DNA of 21,827 nucleotides, from contig FR901021.1 in the NCBI GenBank assembly GCA_000437555.1, positions 1 through 21,827 of the forward strand, in the 5' to 3' direction. This DNA comes from Acidaminococcus sp. CAG:917. GTDB taxonomy: Bacteria; Bacillota; Clostridia; Christensenellales; CAG-917. A program made the translations under genes and the position numbers. Position 1 is the stretch's first letter; each line of letters starts with the position of its first letter. Positions 8,375 to 15,634 of this stretch are shown here, in pieces. The notes under the pieces were generated by a model. It saw only the letters and a program-made list of their open reading frames with translations, had not been told where the DNA came from and did not search any database.

Positions 8375-9442
8375 TCAATCGCACAAATAAGTTATCTCCC
8401 CGGTTATGAGCACGTCGAAAAGGTCGATAATCCAAAAAAACGGAAATAAAATACAAGAGATAAAAGCACCGAATAAAGTGGTGGGCGTTTTTGTCAAACC
8501 GTATTTACTGAAGCGGTAAAGCCAACAATGTATCCATCCGAAAATTAGCATAATAATAACCTTTGGGCGTCTTTTGAGGTCGTCGAACTTTTCGGATAAA
8601 AACCTTTTTCTTTCATACGGCGTATATTCGATGGGCAGATAAAAAATAAAAGCGGAACCTTTACCCTGTCTTGACGAAACTTTTATTTTTCCGCCGTGGT
8701 CTTCCACGATATTTTTCGCTATGGCAAGTCCCAATCCGAAATGGGATTTACTTCTCGACTCGTCCTCTCTGTAAAATCTGTCGAATACTTTGGCGGCGAT
8801 GTCGGGACTCATTCCCTGTCCGTTGTCTTCTACTTTGACGTAAAACTTTGACCTGCGCATATAAAAAGATATTTCAATCTTACCGCCTCGTCGGCAATAG
8901 CGCACAGCGTTAGTGATTAAATTCTGCAATACGCGTTCGATATCTTTTGTGTTTACTCTGACGTATGCCTTGGGAATTCTTGAAACCTTAAATTTTATAT
9001 TAGCCTCAAGCACAAGCGGTTCAAATTTTTTCAGTAGACCCGAAAAAAGCTCCTTGGTTTCCACTCTCTCTCGGTGACTCGTTTCGTTTGCCGCCGTTTC
9101 CGCTTCCATAAGAGACAAAACCATCTCGTTCATAGAGGATGTGTTCTCTAATATTTTTTGATAATATTCCTCTTTCCCCAAACCGTCGGAAAGCGCCTCC
9201 GTATAACCGGCTATAACGGAAATAGGCGTCTTTAAATCGTGTGCGACCGCAGCTATGGCTTCTCGGTTTTTACGTTGCATCTCGTATTCTTTATCTTTGG
9301 CCTTAATCAGTTCCCAACGCAATCTTTCGAGTTTTTCCACCATAACAGGGTCTTTGCATTCCGCTTCGGTGACGGGATTATTTATTTTTCCGTTTGCAAG
9401 ACGGGTTAAAACTGCTTCGATTTCATTTATCCTTTTGCCCAT
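8375..9442 (-). CDS. Sensor histidine kinase with C-terminal membrane hairpin
   Basis: 355 residues. HisKA box AHDLKTP places the phospho-acceptor at His68. The ATPase domain has the N-box around QNLITNAVRYC (173-183), G1 DNGQGM (206-211), F-box FDRFYRED (220-227) and G2 GLGLAIAK (236-243). The first 60 residues are soluble and resemble a degenerate HAMP or linker region (INEIEAVLTRLANGKI). Usual orthodox kinases have sensor helices at the N-terminus; this one has none, and instead has two hydrophobic segments at the very C-terminus (about 294-311 and 322-346) after a basic patch. It starts directly after the regulator stop (TAA then ATG) with AGGA upstream, so it is translationally coupled to the regulator. 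The signal is unknown; the C-terminal helices may anchor it or sense the membrane (inference). Confidence 0.93.
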   Translation of the reverse strand: MGKRINEIEAVLTRLANGKINNPVTEAECKDPVMVEKLERLRWELIKAKDKEYEMQRKNREAIAAVAHDLKTPISVIAGYTEALSDGLGKEEYYQKILENTSSMNEMVLSLMEAETAANETSHRERVETKELFSGLLKKFEPLVLEANIKFKVSRIPKAYVRVNTKDIERVLQNLITNAVRYCRRGGKIEISFYMRRSKFYVKVEDNGQGMSPDIAAKVFDRFYREDESRSKSHFGLGLAIAKNIVEDHGGKIKVSSRQGKGSAFIFYLPIEYTPYERKRFLSEKFDDLKRRPKVIIMLIFGWIHCWLYRFSKYGLTKTPTTLFGAFISCILFPFFWIIDLFDVLITGEITYLCD

Positions 9443-10120
9443 TTAATCCTGCCATTTATAACCCAATCCCCAAACGGTTACTACGTTGTTTATAGAATAG
9501 TGTTTAAGTTTATCTCTCAGCCTTGCGACGGTAACGGCAACGGTGTTTTCGTCTATATACTCTTCCGTTCCCCACACTGCGTCGATTAACTTTTGTTTAT
9601 CAAAAATTCTGTTAGCGTTTAAAGTAAGCACGTCAAGAAGTTTAAACTCTTTTGCCGTAAGCGGAACGACTTCCGAACCTACCTTAGCTTCATAGTGCGT
9701 CGAATTTATGGTAAGTTGACCGTAACGGCGTTCGGAATCTGTAGGCGTATTCCAATTTTTGAAACGGCGTATCTGAGCGTTAACTCTTCCCACCATTTCC
9801 TTGAAAGAGAAAGGTTTCGTGATATAGTCGTCTGCGCCAAGCTCGAACATCTTGAGTTTTTCTTCTTCGAGTATTTTTGCCGAAACGATTATGATAGGAA
9901 AATTGCCCAAAACTCTCAGAGCGGGACACACTTGATATCCGTCAAGAACCGGCATCATTATGTCAAGCAAAACCAAGTCGGGTTTGAACTTTCGGGCAAT
10001 CTTTAAGACTTCTCCGCCGTCGAAAGCCTGGTGCACTATGTATCCTGCCTGCTCGAGATAGTTTTTCATCATATCCGAAAGTTCTGCATTGTCCTCGGCA
10101 ATAATAATCGTATTTTGCAT
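9443..10120 (-). CDS. OmpR/PhoB-family response regulator
   Basis: 225 residues from ATG 10120, which has GGGAGGA immediately upstream; an in-frame TTG four codons earlier would overlap that ribosome site and is rejected. Receiver domain: acidic pair Glu9-Asp10, phospho-acceptor Asp53 in LLDIMMP, Ser80, and Lys102 in TKPF. The C-terminal winged helix (about 130-225) has LTAKEFKLLDVL and VTVARLRDKL, typical of OmpR/PhoB DNA-binding domains. It abuts the histidine kinase gene and is its cognate partner. Targets are unknown; the upstream SDR and ferredoxin genes and the nearby transporter are plausible guesses only. Confidence 0.95.
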   Translation of the reverse strand: MQNTIIIAEDNAELSDMMKNYLEQAGYIVHQAFDGGEVLKIARKFKPDLVLLDIMMPVLDGYQVCPALRVLGNFPIIIVSAKILEEEKLKMFELGADDYITKPFSFKEMVGRVNAQIRRFKNWNTPTDSERRYGQLTINSTHYEAKVGSEVVPLTAKEFKLLDVLTLNANRIFDKQKLIDAVWGTEEYIDENTVAVTVARLRDKLKHYSINNVVTVWGLGYKWQD

Positions 10121-10143
10121 ATATCCTCCCAATCTCTTTAATA

Positions 10144-10172
10144 ATTATACCTCTAAATCTAAGATTTGGCAA
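10144..10172 (-). promoter_or_regulatory. Strong internal promoter for the regulator-kinase pair
   Basis: Minus strand TTGCCA (10167-10172), exactly 17 bp, TATAAT (10144-10149). Predicted start is near 10137, leaving a leader of about 17 nt with GGGAGGA. The -35 lies inside the last codons of the EFR1 gene (stop at 10159), so the two-component genes can be transcribed independently of the genes ahead of them. Confidence 0.75.
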
Positions 10173-11010
10173 CCCTGAAATATCTCTTGTATGAGTTTCG
10201 ACAATATCTCGGGACAAACGATTCTCCCTCGTCGAAATCGGGTTTTTCAAAAGAATATCTTCCGTTTACCTTCCACCCGTTGAGTATTCCTATGTTTATC
10301 GCGGCGGTGGGACAGTTGAACGAACACCCCATACAGCCTACGCATTCTTTCCCGAAAACGGGAAGAGAGTTTTCCATTTTTATATTTTTCATGGGACAGT
10401 TTCTTACGCAAGCACCGCAGCCAAGGCATTTATCTTTTGCTACTTTAAATCCCCTGCCTATGTAAGGCATCGCCTTATGCTCTATTTTAAATATCTTTGA
10501 AACGAACCTCGTCCAACGTTTAATCACGGGCGGGTTTTCCACACCGCTCAGCACTAAATCGGCGTCGATTAAAACACGCTCCTTCATCGTCTTATCCATT
10601 TCATAAGCCATTCTGTCGCTGTGCCTGAATATAATGTTATAAGGCATCAGATAATGAAATTCGTTCGTGAGACGGTATCCCTTTTTCTTCAGAATTTTAT
10701 CGACGCCGTATCCGCTCGAATCGTTGAGTCTTAAAGCCTCTCCCGACGTTTTCAGCATAAAATAAGGCTTTTGATTTTCAACGGGGAAACCTTTGGCAAG
10801 GTCCCATATAGGCAAAGGGGCGTTAAATCCGTGCACGGGATAGGCAATACCGACAAAATCGAAATCCTTTTCGGACGGCACTTCCTCGCCCTTTTTGATA
10901 ACGGCAACGGTAACCGCCGTCCCCTTTCTTTCCATCGCATCTTTAAAATTGTTTGCCACTCTCAAAGTGTTTCCCGTTCCCGAAAAACAATAAATCACAG
11001 CTGTTTTCAT
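10159..11010 (-). CDS. EFR1-type flavodoxin fused to 2x[4Fe-4S] ferredoxin
   Basis: 283 residues. The N-terminal flavodoxin-like domain has the FMN phosphate loop SGTGNT (10-15) and a Rossmann-like pattern to about residue 170. The C-terminus has two ferredoxin motifs: CLGCGACVRNCP (Cys195, 198, 201, 205) and CVGCMGCSFNCP (Cys223, 226, 229, 233), enough for two [4Fe-4S] clusters. This is the EFR1 architecture common in anaerobic Bacillota, a soluble electron carrier or oxidoreductase whose partners are usually unknown. Its ATG overlaps the stop of the SDR gene by ATGA, so the two are translationally coupled; reducing equivalents exchanged with the NAD(P)-binding upstream protein is a reasonable inference, not shown. 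The gap to the regulator gene is 38 nt. Confidence 0.92.
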   Translation of the reverse strand: MKTAVIYCFSGTGNTLRVANNFKDAMERKGTAVTVAVIKKGEEVPSEKDFDFVGIAYPVHGFNAPLPIWDLAKGFPVENQKPYFMLKTSGEALRLNDSSGYGVDKILKKKGYRLTNEFHYLMPYNIIFRHSDRMAYEMDKTMKERVLIDADLVLSGVENPPVIKRWTRFVSKIFKIEHKAMPYIGRGFKVAKDKCLGCGACVRNCPMKNIKMENSLPVFGKECVGCMGCSFNCPTAAINIGILNGWKVNGRYSFEKPDFDEGESFVPRYCRNSYKRYFRVAKS

Positions 11011-12572
11011 GCATATACCTCATCATAAGTTGTGTAGCACGGCTTACCGTCTACAAAATAATATTTCGTGTTTTCCGCCTTTGCGTGACTGTCATACCAA
11101 ACGCTTGCGTAAAACGGATTGCTCTTTGCGTATTTATCAAAATTCCATTCGCCCAGCTTTACGCATTCGCTGCACCAATGCCCTCCGAACAATACGGTAT
11201 AAGGCGACATTGAAAATCTGTGACCTTCGGCACACTCCCACTCTACGGGCGTATATAAATCTTTAAAGCTTTCTGCAAGGCATTTTCCTCCTCTTAAAGC
11301 CGCCGCAGATTTTAAATCGTCCAAACTGATTTTATCAAGGCTTTTTGTTTCATCAAAACCGTGGTCTAACAAAATACCGTTTTCTTTTGCGAACTTTATG
11401 TCTTTTAAATCGTCATAATTGATGTTCCCGTCCGCAATCTGACCCTTTGCCAAAACGGGATAATATTTCCAGCCTTCGCTTAAACAGTCTATGTTGTCAG
11501 CGCTGCCGAAATATGCCTTAACCTTTCCCGCCTCGCCGTTCTTTATCCATTTGAGAGGAGCGTTTTCGTCGCTTAGCAATCTCTCAATAGCAAATTTTCT
11601 TATTATCTTAGGAGATATTCCTTTAGCAAGCGAATAATAGCGGTGACGGCTAAGTATCTGTCCCCAGAAGTCTTTCACGCTCTGTCTTTGATATTTGAAC
11701 ATCTCGTCAAGCTCGTCGGAATCGGCAAACCAAAGACCGTGGAAGTTTCTGACCGAGCACCACTTGGGTTGTATAAACAGCTCTGTTGAACCGCCTATCA
11801 TTTTAAATCCCTCGTTAAAGGTATCGTAGCCCGTATATCTGTTTGCGGCGCCGCCGCCTATGTTATAGCAACGTCTCCAGAAATCATCTATTTCACCTGC
11901 GGCGTCCCTCTCCACTATTCTGCGCATCAGATAACCCGAATCCTCAGCGGTAACCCACTCAAGCGGAACGTTGAGCGTGGTATGGAACATAAGCCCGTCT
12001 TTCATATTGTCTTTCATCATGTTGTTGTGAAGCATAGCCGTCTGTCTTAACACCGCCCAATGGGCAAGACCCGATTCCATTACCTCTCTTTCGGCTATCA
12101 TCTTAGACTGAGCATAAACGTCGTATACGCTCGGCAACAGCGGGTCTCCCACTCTGCCCCAAGGATGACGGTAGTTTCGATGTCCGTAAACGGCGACCGT
12201 GGAAATATGCACAAACTTTATATCGGGACGCTTTTTTAAACATTCAAGCAAATTTCTCGTTCCGTATAGATTACACTTTACCGCAAGGTCCGGTCTGTGG
12301 TCGGAATGAGGCGGAATAACAGCCGCCAGATGCAACAAATAATCCGCGCCGTCTACAAGTTTTTCACAATCATCTAAAACCGATAAATCGCCGAACGATG
12401 CCTCAATCCTGCCTTTAAACAGTTTCTTTTGAGCTTTTACGAATTTTTTGTCTTCGGGCGTGTTCAAACAAAGAATTTTAACTTTTTCCACCACAGGCGA
12501 ATTCATTAATTCTTTGAGCGTTTCGCGACCCATATTACCGGATGCGCCGGTTAAAGCTATGGTATATTTCAT
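11007..12572 (-). CDS. Extended SDR NAD-dependent epimerase/dehydratase with zinc-ribbon-like C-terminus
   Basis: 521 residues, much longer than the usual 300-350 of the family. The N-terminal Rossmann domain has TGASGNMG (8-15), HLAA (81-84), Ser124 and the catalytic pair Tyr153/Lys157 in YAQSK, so it should bind NAD(P) and act on a sugar nucleotide or similar keto/hydroxy substrate. Residues about 310-435 are an unassigned helical linker. The C-terminus has C-A-E-G-H (Cys447, His451) and C-S-E-C (Cys467, Cys470), spaced like a treble-clef or zinc-ribbon domain, with WECAEGHRFSMSP and GGHWCSEC around the ligands. The start at 12572 has GGGAGGAG upstream. First gene of the SDR-EFR1 unit. The fusion of an SDR core with a zinc-binding tail is the notable point. 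Substrate unknown. Confidence 0.87.
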   Translation of the reverse strand: MKYTIALTGASGNMGRETLKELMNSPVVEKVKILCLNTPEDKKFVKAQKKLFKGRIEASFGDLSVLDDCEKLVDGADYLLHLAAVIPPHSDHRPDLAVKCNLYGTRNLLECLKKRPDIKFVHISTVAVYGHRNYRHPWGRVGDPLLPSVYDVYAQSKMIAEREVMESGLAHWAVLRQTAMLHNNMMKDNMKDGLMFHTTLNVPLEWVTAEDSGYLMRRIVERDAAGEIDDFWRRCYNIGGGAANRYTGYDTFNEGFKMIGGSTELFIQPKWCSVRNFHGLWFADSDELDEMFKYQRQSVKDFWGQILSRHRYYSLAKGISPKIIRKFAIERLLSDENAPLKWIKNGEAGKVKAYFGSADNIDCLSEGWKYYPVLAKGQIADGNINYDDLKDIKFAKENGILLDHGFDETKSLDKISLDDLKSAAALRGGKCLAESFKDLYTPVEWECAEGHRFSMSPYTVLFGGHWCSECVKLGEWNFDKYAKSNPFYASVWYDSHAKAENTKYYFVDGKPCYTTYDEVYA

Positions 12573-12799
12573 ATTACTCCTCCCAAGTTACAATTTGATT
12601 TTAACCCGCTATTATTACACCGTTATGACAATTTCCTTACATTTTTATTACATTTTGATTTTATCCTTTATTTTCTCTTTTTAAAGCCGTCGAAATTCAG
12701 GCATCGATATAATTTTTACTCTCTCACCGCCGCAGCGAAATGCAAATTTAAATCCCGCAAATATACTTATCAAGCCATAAATAATAGCAAACAAAAATA
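12573..12799. other. Intergenic region upstream of the SDR operon
   Basis: AT-rich. It must hold the SDR promoter, but no -35/-10 pair with 16-18 bp spacing is convincing on the minus strand; TTGTCA and TGTAATAAT occur at wrong spacing. No RNA gene or reading frame is supported. Confidence 0.5.
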
Positions 12800-12826
12800 A
12801 AAATCGGGACATTCCATCCCGATTTT
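12791..12826 (-). terminator. Terminator of the TetR operon
   Basis: Stem AAAATCGGGA (12800-12809) with TCCCGATTTT (12817-12826), 7-nt loop. On the minus strand it is followed by TTTTATTTTTG. It lies about 50 nt past the stop of the last gene (12875). Confidence 0.8.
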
Positions 12827-12874
12827 AAACTGAAAACATAAATTTAAGTTAAAATTGCATTAGTATTTACCTTA

Positions 12875-13150
12875 TTAAATTCCTAACAACGCAGCTATCG
12901 AATTTAATTTAACGTATACGCTTTCGTCAAAGGGAGACGATAAGCTCGCATTTTGAAGAGCGGTAAGAAAATCAAGCTCGGAATTGCCCATAGCCGCAAA
13001 GACTCCGCTGACAGCGCCGTATATAGCTGTAAAGACAGCGCTAAAGACGGCAAAGAAAAATGTCCTGAATTGATAATCTTTTATGAGCCTTCTAAAAAAT
13101 CCTGACTTAGACTTTTCGCCGTTTTCAAGGAATAACTCGTCATTTATCAT
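12875..13150 (-). CDS. Small single-helix membrane protein, third gene of the TetR operon
   Basis: 91 residues from ATG 13150, four nucleotides after the TetR stop; an earlier in-frame Met (13195) would overlap the TetR gene and is less likely. There is no strong Shine-Dalgarno site, so translational coupling to TetR is probable. A charged N-terminus with FFRRLIKDYQFRT (18-30) precedes one hydrophobic stretch (about 29-54). The remainder is polar. The KDYQFRTFFF pattern resembles the start of larger clostridial membrane proteins with several helices (from memory, not searched), so this could be a shortened relative. Function unknown. Confidence 0.65.
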   Translation of the reverse strand: MINDELFLENGEKSKSGFFRRLIKDYQFRTFFFAVFSAVFTAIYGAVSGVFAAMGNSELDFLTALQNASLSSPFDESVYVKLNSIAALLGI

Positions 13151-13154
13151 ATTT

Positions 13155-13727
13155 CTACTTATAATTGATACATTTGACGATAATATCGGCAACAAATTTG
13201 ATATCGTCTCTGCATTCCCCTCTTATCCATTCCTTGATGACGGCATGGATTCCGCTTATATAAAATTGAATCATATAATGCTTTTCATTTTCGGGAACGC
13301 TATACCTGTCCAATATGGGACGGTAAATTTCCTGATACATTTTTTCAAAAGTTTTTTCAACGTTAAATACCCCGGGATTATTTATTGCCGCCATAAAGGC
13401 TTTTTTGTTAGCCTTTATAAACTCAAGATAGGGTATTGAAAACTTATGCCTGAACAACAACAAATCGTCAAGGGAATCGCACCCGATATCGATTGCGTCC
13501 GTTTTTGCATAATAATTTTTCAATTCTAAAAAAAGAAACTCTATAGCCTCTTCGAGCAAGTCTGCCGTCGATTCGTAATGCAGATAAAACGTGGAGCGGT
13601 TAACGCCGGCTCTTTCGCAAATCTCTTTTACGGTGATATATTCGAACTGCTTTTTATCCAACAGTTCAAGCAATGCCCTGTCCATAAGGCAGGCGGTATT
13701 ATAGTATTTGCTTTCAGATTTATTCAT
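13155..13727 (-). CDS. TetR/AcrR-family transcriptional regulator
   Basis: 190 residues. The N-terminal DNA-binding domain (about 10-58) contains ITVKEICERAGVNRSTFYLH (31-50), the classic TetR helix-turn-helix. The C-terminal helical part lacks a recognisable ligand signature. GGGAGGG lies before ATG 13727. It is the middle gene of three: the 118-aa membrane protein upstream (24-nt gap) and the 91-aa protein downstream (4-nt gap). TetR regulators usually repress their own operon and a neighbouring export or membrane function, so regulation of these two small membrane proteins is the simplest inference. Confidence 0.92.
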   Translation of the reverse strand: MNKSESKYYNTACLMDRALLELLDKKQFEYITVKEICERAGVNRSTFYLHYESTADLLEEAIEFLFLELKNYYAKTDAIDIGCDSLDDLLLFRHKFSIPYLEFIKANKKAFMAAINNPGVFNVEKTFEKMYQEIYRPILDRYSVPENEKHYMIQFYISGIHAVIKEWIRGECRDDIKFVADIIVKCINYK

Positions 13728-13751
13728 AATACCGCCCTCCCGTAAAATTTT

Positions 13752-14108
13752 TTATTGCTCGTCAGCAATTTCCTTGGCAAGCGAAATGATATCGCCCGCA
13801 TATTTTTCCTTTCTCTTTGTCAAAATACGCTTATAAATCGGATAATTTAAAGACATACCTGCTATACCCAAAAGTCCGACTACAATTCCTACCGCCATAG
13901 ACACGCTACCGATTTCTGTAAGTACGCCCAAAACAAAGCACATACCCAATCCTAAAATTAAAGCCGATACGATTCCGAAAGTAAAAGTGAAAACAGTCGG
14001 AAAAAGTTTCACCTTTTGGTCAAGCTTTTTTAATGCCGTAACCTTTGTTGCCGTTTTTACAGAGTATTCGTTTGCTACCGCTTCCGCATAAATTTTATCA
14101 GTGTTCAT
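13752..14108 (-). CDS. Small two-helix membrane protein, first gene of the TetR operon
   Basis: 118 residues: a soluble, Lys-rich N-terminal helix (about 1-34), two hydrophobic segments (about 36-64 and 68-92), and a charged C-terminal helix (KRKEKYAGDIISLAKEIADE). Similar small proteins next to TetR genes occur in clostridia, some under misleading automatic names; I do not know a function. AAGGGAGG lies before ATG 14108, and a promoter is visible upstream. It leads an operon with the TetR regulator, suggesting it is the regulated product. Confidence 0.8.
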   Translation of the reverse strand: MNTDKIYAEAVANEYSVKTATKVTALKKLDQKVKLFPTVFTFTFGIVSALILGLGMCFVLGVLTEIGSVSMAVGIVVGLLGIAGMSLNYPIYKRILTKRKEKYAGDIISLAKEIADEQ

Positions 14109-14136
14109 TTTTATAACCTCCCTTTGAACTGCCTTA

Positions 14137-14165
14137 ATTTTAATGGTGCGGCTTTAAAAAGTGAA
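14137..14165 (-). promoter_or_regulatory. Promoter of the TetR operon
   Basis: Minus strand TTCACT (14160-14165), 17 bp, TAAAAT (14137-14142). Predicted start is near 14130. A small inverted repeat, CGACA (14166-14170) and TGTCG (14185-14189), lies just upstream of the -35 and could be part of an operator, but five-base arms are weak evidence. Confidence 0.55.
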
Positions 14166-14320
14166 CGACAAATTTTCGCATAAGTGTCGATTTAAAACAA
14201 ATTTTTATTATTTTATCACGTTTATGCATGCTTTTCAATATGAATTAGTTTTAACGTTTTTAATATCGAAAATTTTTATTGCCTATATATAAGTATTTTT
14301 TGCAAATAATAAAATAGTGC

Positions 14321-14341
14321 TTTTGTGACTTAGTTACAGAA
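14321..14341. promoter_or_regulatory. Crp/Fnr-like palindrome upstream of thioredoxin
   Basis: Nine-base arms around TTA: left arm TTTTGTGAC (14321-14329), right arm GTTACAGAA (14333-14341), 7 of 9 complementary; the core TGTGAC/GTTACA is 5 of 6. Its centre (14331) is about -41 relative to the start predicted from TATAAT at 14360-14365, the class II activator position, and no -35 hexamer is visible there. Confidence 0.5.
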
Positions 14342-14359
14342 TTTTTATTTTGTTTTAAA

Positions 14360-14365
14360 TATAAT
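14360..14365 (+). promoter_or_regulatory. -10 box of the thioredoxin gene
   Basis: Perfect TATAAT with no recognisable -35 at 16-18 bp upstream. That is consistent with a promoter that needs an activator bound at the palindrome above. Predicted start is near 14372; ribosome site AAAGGAG at 14384-14390. Confidence 0.65.
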
Positions 14366-14398
14366 AAAAACATAAATAAATTTAAAGGAGATAAATCT

Positions 14399-14710
14399 AT
14401 GTCAGTTACTACCATTACAAGTGCAAACTTTGAAAATGAAGTCATAAAATCCACTAAACCCGTGTTGGTGGACTTCTGGGCGAGCTGGTGCGGCCCCTGC
14501 CGTATGCTCTCTCCCATCGTCGATGAAATTGCCGAGGAACAGGACGCCGTCAAGGTGTGCAAAGTCAACGTTGACGAAAACCAAGACCTTGCCGCCATGT
14601 TCGGAGTTATGAGTATACCCACTTTGGTGTATATCAAAGACGGCAAAATCGCCGATAAATCCATAGGCTACAAACCAAAAGCGGCAATTATGCAAATGCT
14701 CAACGCATAG
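14399..14710 (+). CDS. trxA: Thioredoxin
   Basis: A complete 103-residue thioredoxin with active site WCGPC (30-34) preceded by FWAS, and the cis-proline Pro74 in SIPT. It reduces protein disulfides in the cytoplasm, normally recharged by thioredoxin reductase, which is not in this window. ATG 14399 follows AAAGGAG by 8 nt. It stands alone between a TetR operon and a convergent Crp/Fnr gene, with its own promoter and terminator. The promoter carries a Crp/Fnr-like palindrome, so regulation by the neighbouring factor is a testable guess. The name trxA is by family; a genome may have several paralogues. Confidence 0.96.
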   Translation: MSVTTITSANFENEVIKSTKPVLVDFWASWCGPCRMLSPIVDEIAEEQDAVKVCKVNVDENQDLAAMFGVMSIPTLVYIKDGKIADKSIGYKPKAAIMQMLNA

Positions 14711-14737
14711 TAGCCCAAATACTCCTTTCCCCCTATG

Positions 14738-14766
14738 AAAAGCCGAACGGTTTCGTTCGGCTTTTT
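14738..14766 (+). terminator. Thioredoxin terminator
   Basis: A 12-bp perfect stem (14738-14749 with 14754-14765), loop GTTT, ending in TTTTT. It starts 27 nt after the stop codon. Confidence 0.92.
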
Positions 14767-14818
14767 CCTTTAAACTTAATGAAATTTAAGGCCTTTAAAA
14801 TGATTCTAAATTGCACTT

Positions 14819-14847
14819 TTGAAAGATTTACCGATATTCGGTATAAT
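14819..14847 (+). promoter_or_regulatory. Orphan promoter with internal operator-like palindrome
   Basis: TTGAAA (14819-14824), exactly 17 bp, TATAAT (14842-14847). The spacer and first -10 base form ACCGATATTCGGT (14830-14842), a palindrome with 5-bp arms. Transcription would start near 14854 on the plus strand and run antisense into the 3' end of the Crp/Fnr gene. Only a 20-codon frame without ribosome site (14882-14944) follows. Confidence 0.55.
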
Positions 14848-14927
14848 CCGTCTTTTATTTATCTGACAGAAACTTGCTTAAATGCACGTCAGCACCGTTT
14901 TAACTTGGATTTATCAAGCCCTAACAT

Positions 14928-15596
14928 TTAAATCATTTTCATAAGGGCGGCTTTGTCTAAAATTTCCACTCCGCCGCGCTGAAGCTTTACGATTTTATCC
15001 CTTTCAAAATACTTCAATATTCTCGACACAACTTCCCTTGCGCTGCCGATATATTTTGCGATTTTATCGTGAGTCAAATTGAGCACCGTAGATTTTGTCT
15101 TGTTCATTTCGTCAATCAAAAAAATGGCGACTCTTCTGTCGGCTTTGAAAAACAGTATCTGTTGCATAACCCACATAACTTCCGAGAAACGCTCTGTCGC
15201 CTGCTTCAACATAAAGCATTTGGCGTATATGTTTTCGTTTGCGATTTCGTTTACCGTTTTTGAATTTACAATCAAAACTTCGCTGTCCTCTTCGGCGTCG
15301 ATAAACACGTCAAAGGTTATCGAATCGAGAACACAGGAAGCGGAAAGCACGCACACGTCGTTTTCAAACAGGCGGTAAAGAGTTATCTCCCTGCCGTCCT
15401 CGCTGAGCATATATACCCTCAGCTCGCCCGAGCGCACGATAATCAGCCCCGTGCACTCCTCGCTCGAGCTATGCACGTTGTAGCCCTGCTTGAGTCTTTT
15501 GAGGATTGCGTTATCCGCAATCGTCCTCTTTTGTGAATCATTTAGTTTTTCATAAAAGGTAAGGCTATTGGTTACCGCTCTTTCGATATCCGTCAT
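14928..15596 (-). CDS. Crp/Fnr-family transcriptional regulator
   Basis: 222 residues. The N-terminal cyclic-nucleotide-binding-like beta-barrel spans about 25-115 (GLIIVRSGELRVYMLSEDGR, 50-69), followed by the long dimer helix (about 120-148) and a C-terminal winged helix with THDKIAKYIGSAREVVSRIL (175-194). It lacks the N-terminal cysteine cluster of FNR, so it is not an obvious [4Fe-4S] oxygen sensor; Cys82 and Cys88 in VCVLSASCVL sit in the barrel and could be redox-active (inference), which fits a thioredoxin neighbour. Ribosome site AAAGGAGAG precedes ATG 15596. A near-palindrome upstream (15640-15652) is shared with the orphan promoter beyond its 3' end, suggesting a common regulator or autoregulation. 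Confidence 0.92.
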   Translation of the reverse strand: MTDIERAVTNSLTFYEKLNDSQKRTIADNAILKRLKQGYNVHSSSEECTGLIIVRSGELRVYMLSEDGREITLYRLFENDVCVLSASCVLDSITFDVFIDAEEDSEVLIVNSKTVNEIANENIYAKCFMLKQATERFSEVMWVMQQILFFKADRRVAIFLIDEMNKTKSTVLNLTHDKIAKYIGSAREVVSRILKYFERDKIVKLQRGGVEILDKAALMKMI

Positions 15597-15634
15597 ATCT
15601 CTCCTTTAAAAATCGAATTAGACTTAAATTTACA

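Noticed and set aside
10121..10132. TTG start four codons before the response regulator ATG
   Set aside because: It would place the GGGAGGA ribosome site inside the coding sequence; ATG 10120 is correctly spaced after that site.
14166..14189. CGACA/TGTCG inverted repeat as TetR operator
   Set aside because: Five-base arms 14 nt apart are too weak to claim on their own; mentioned only in the promoter entry.
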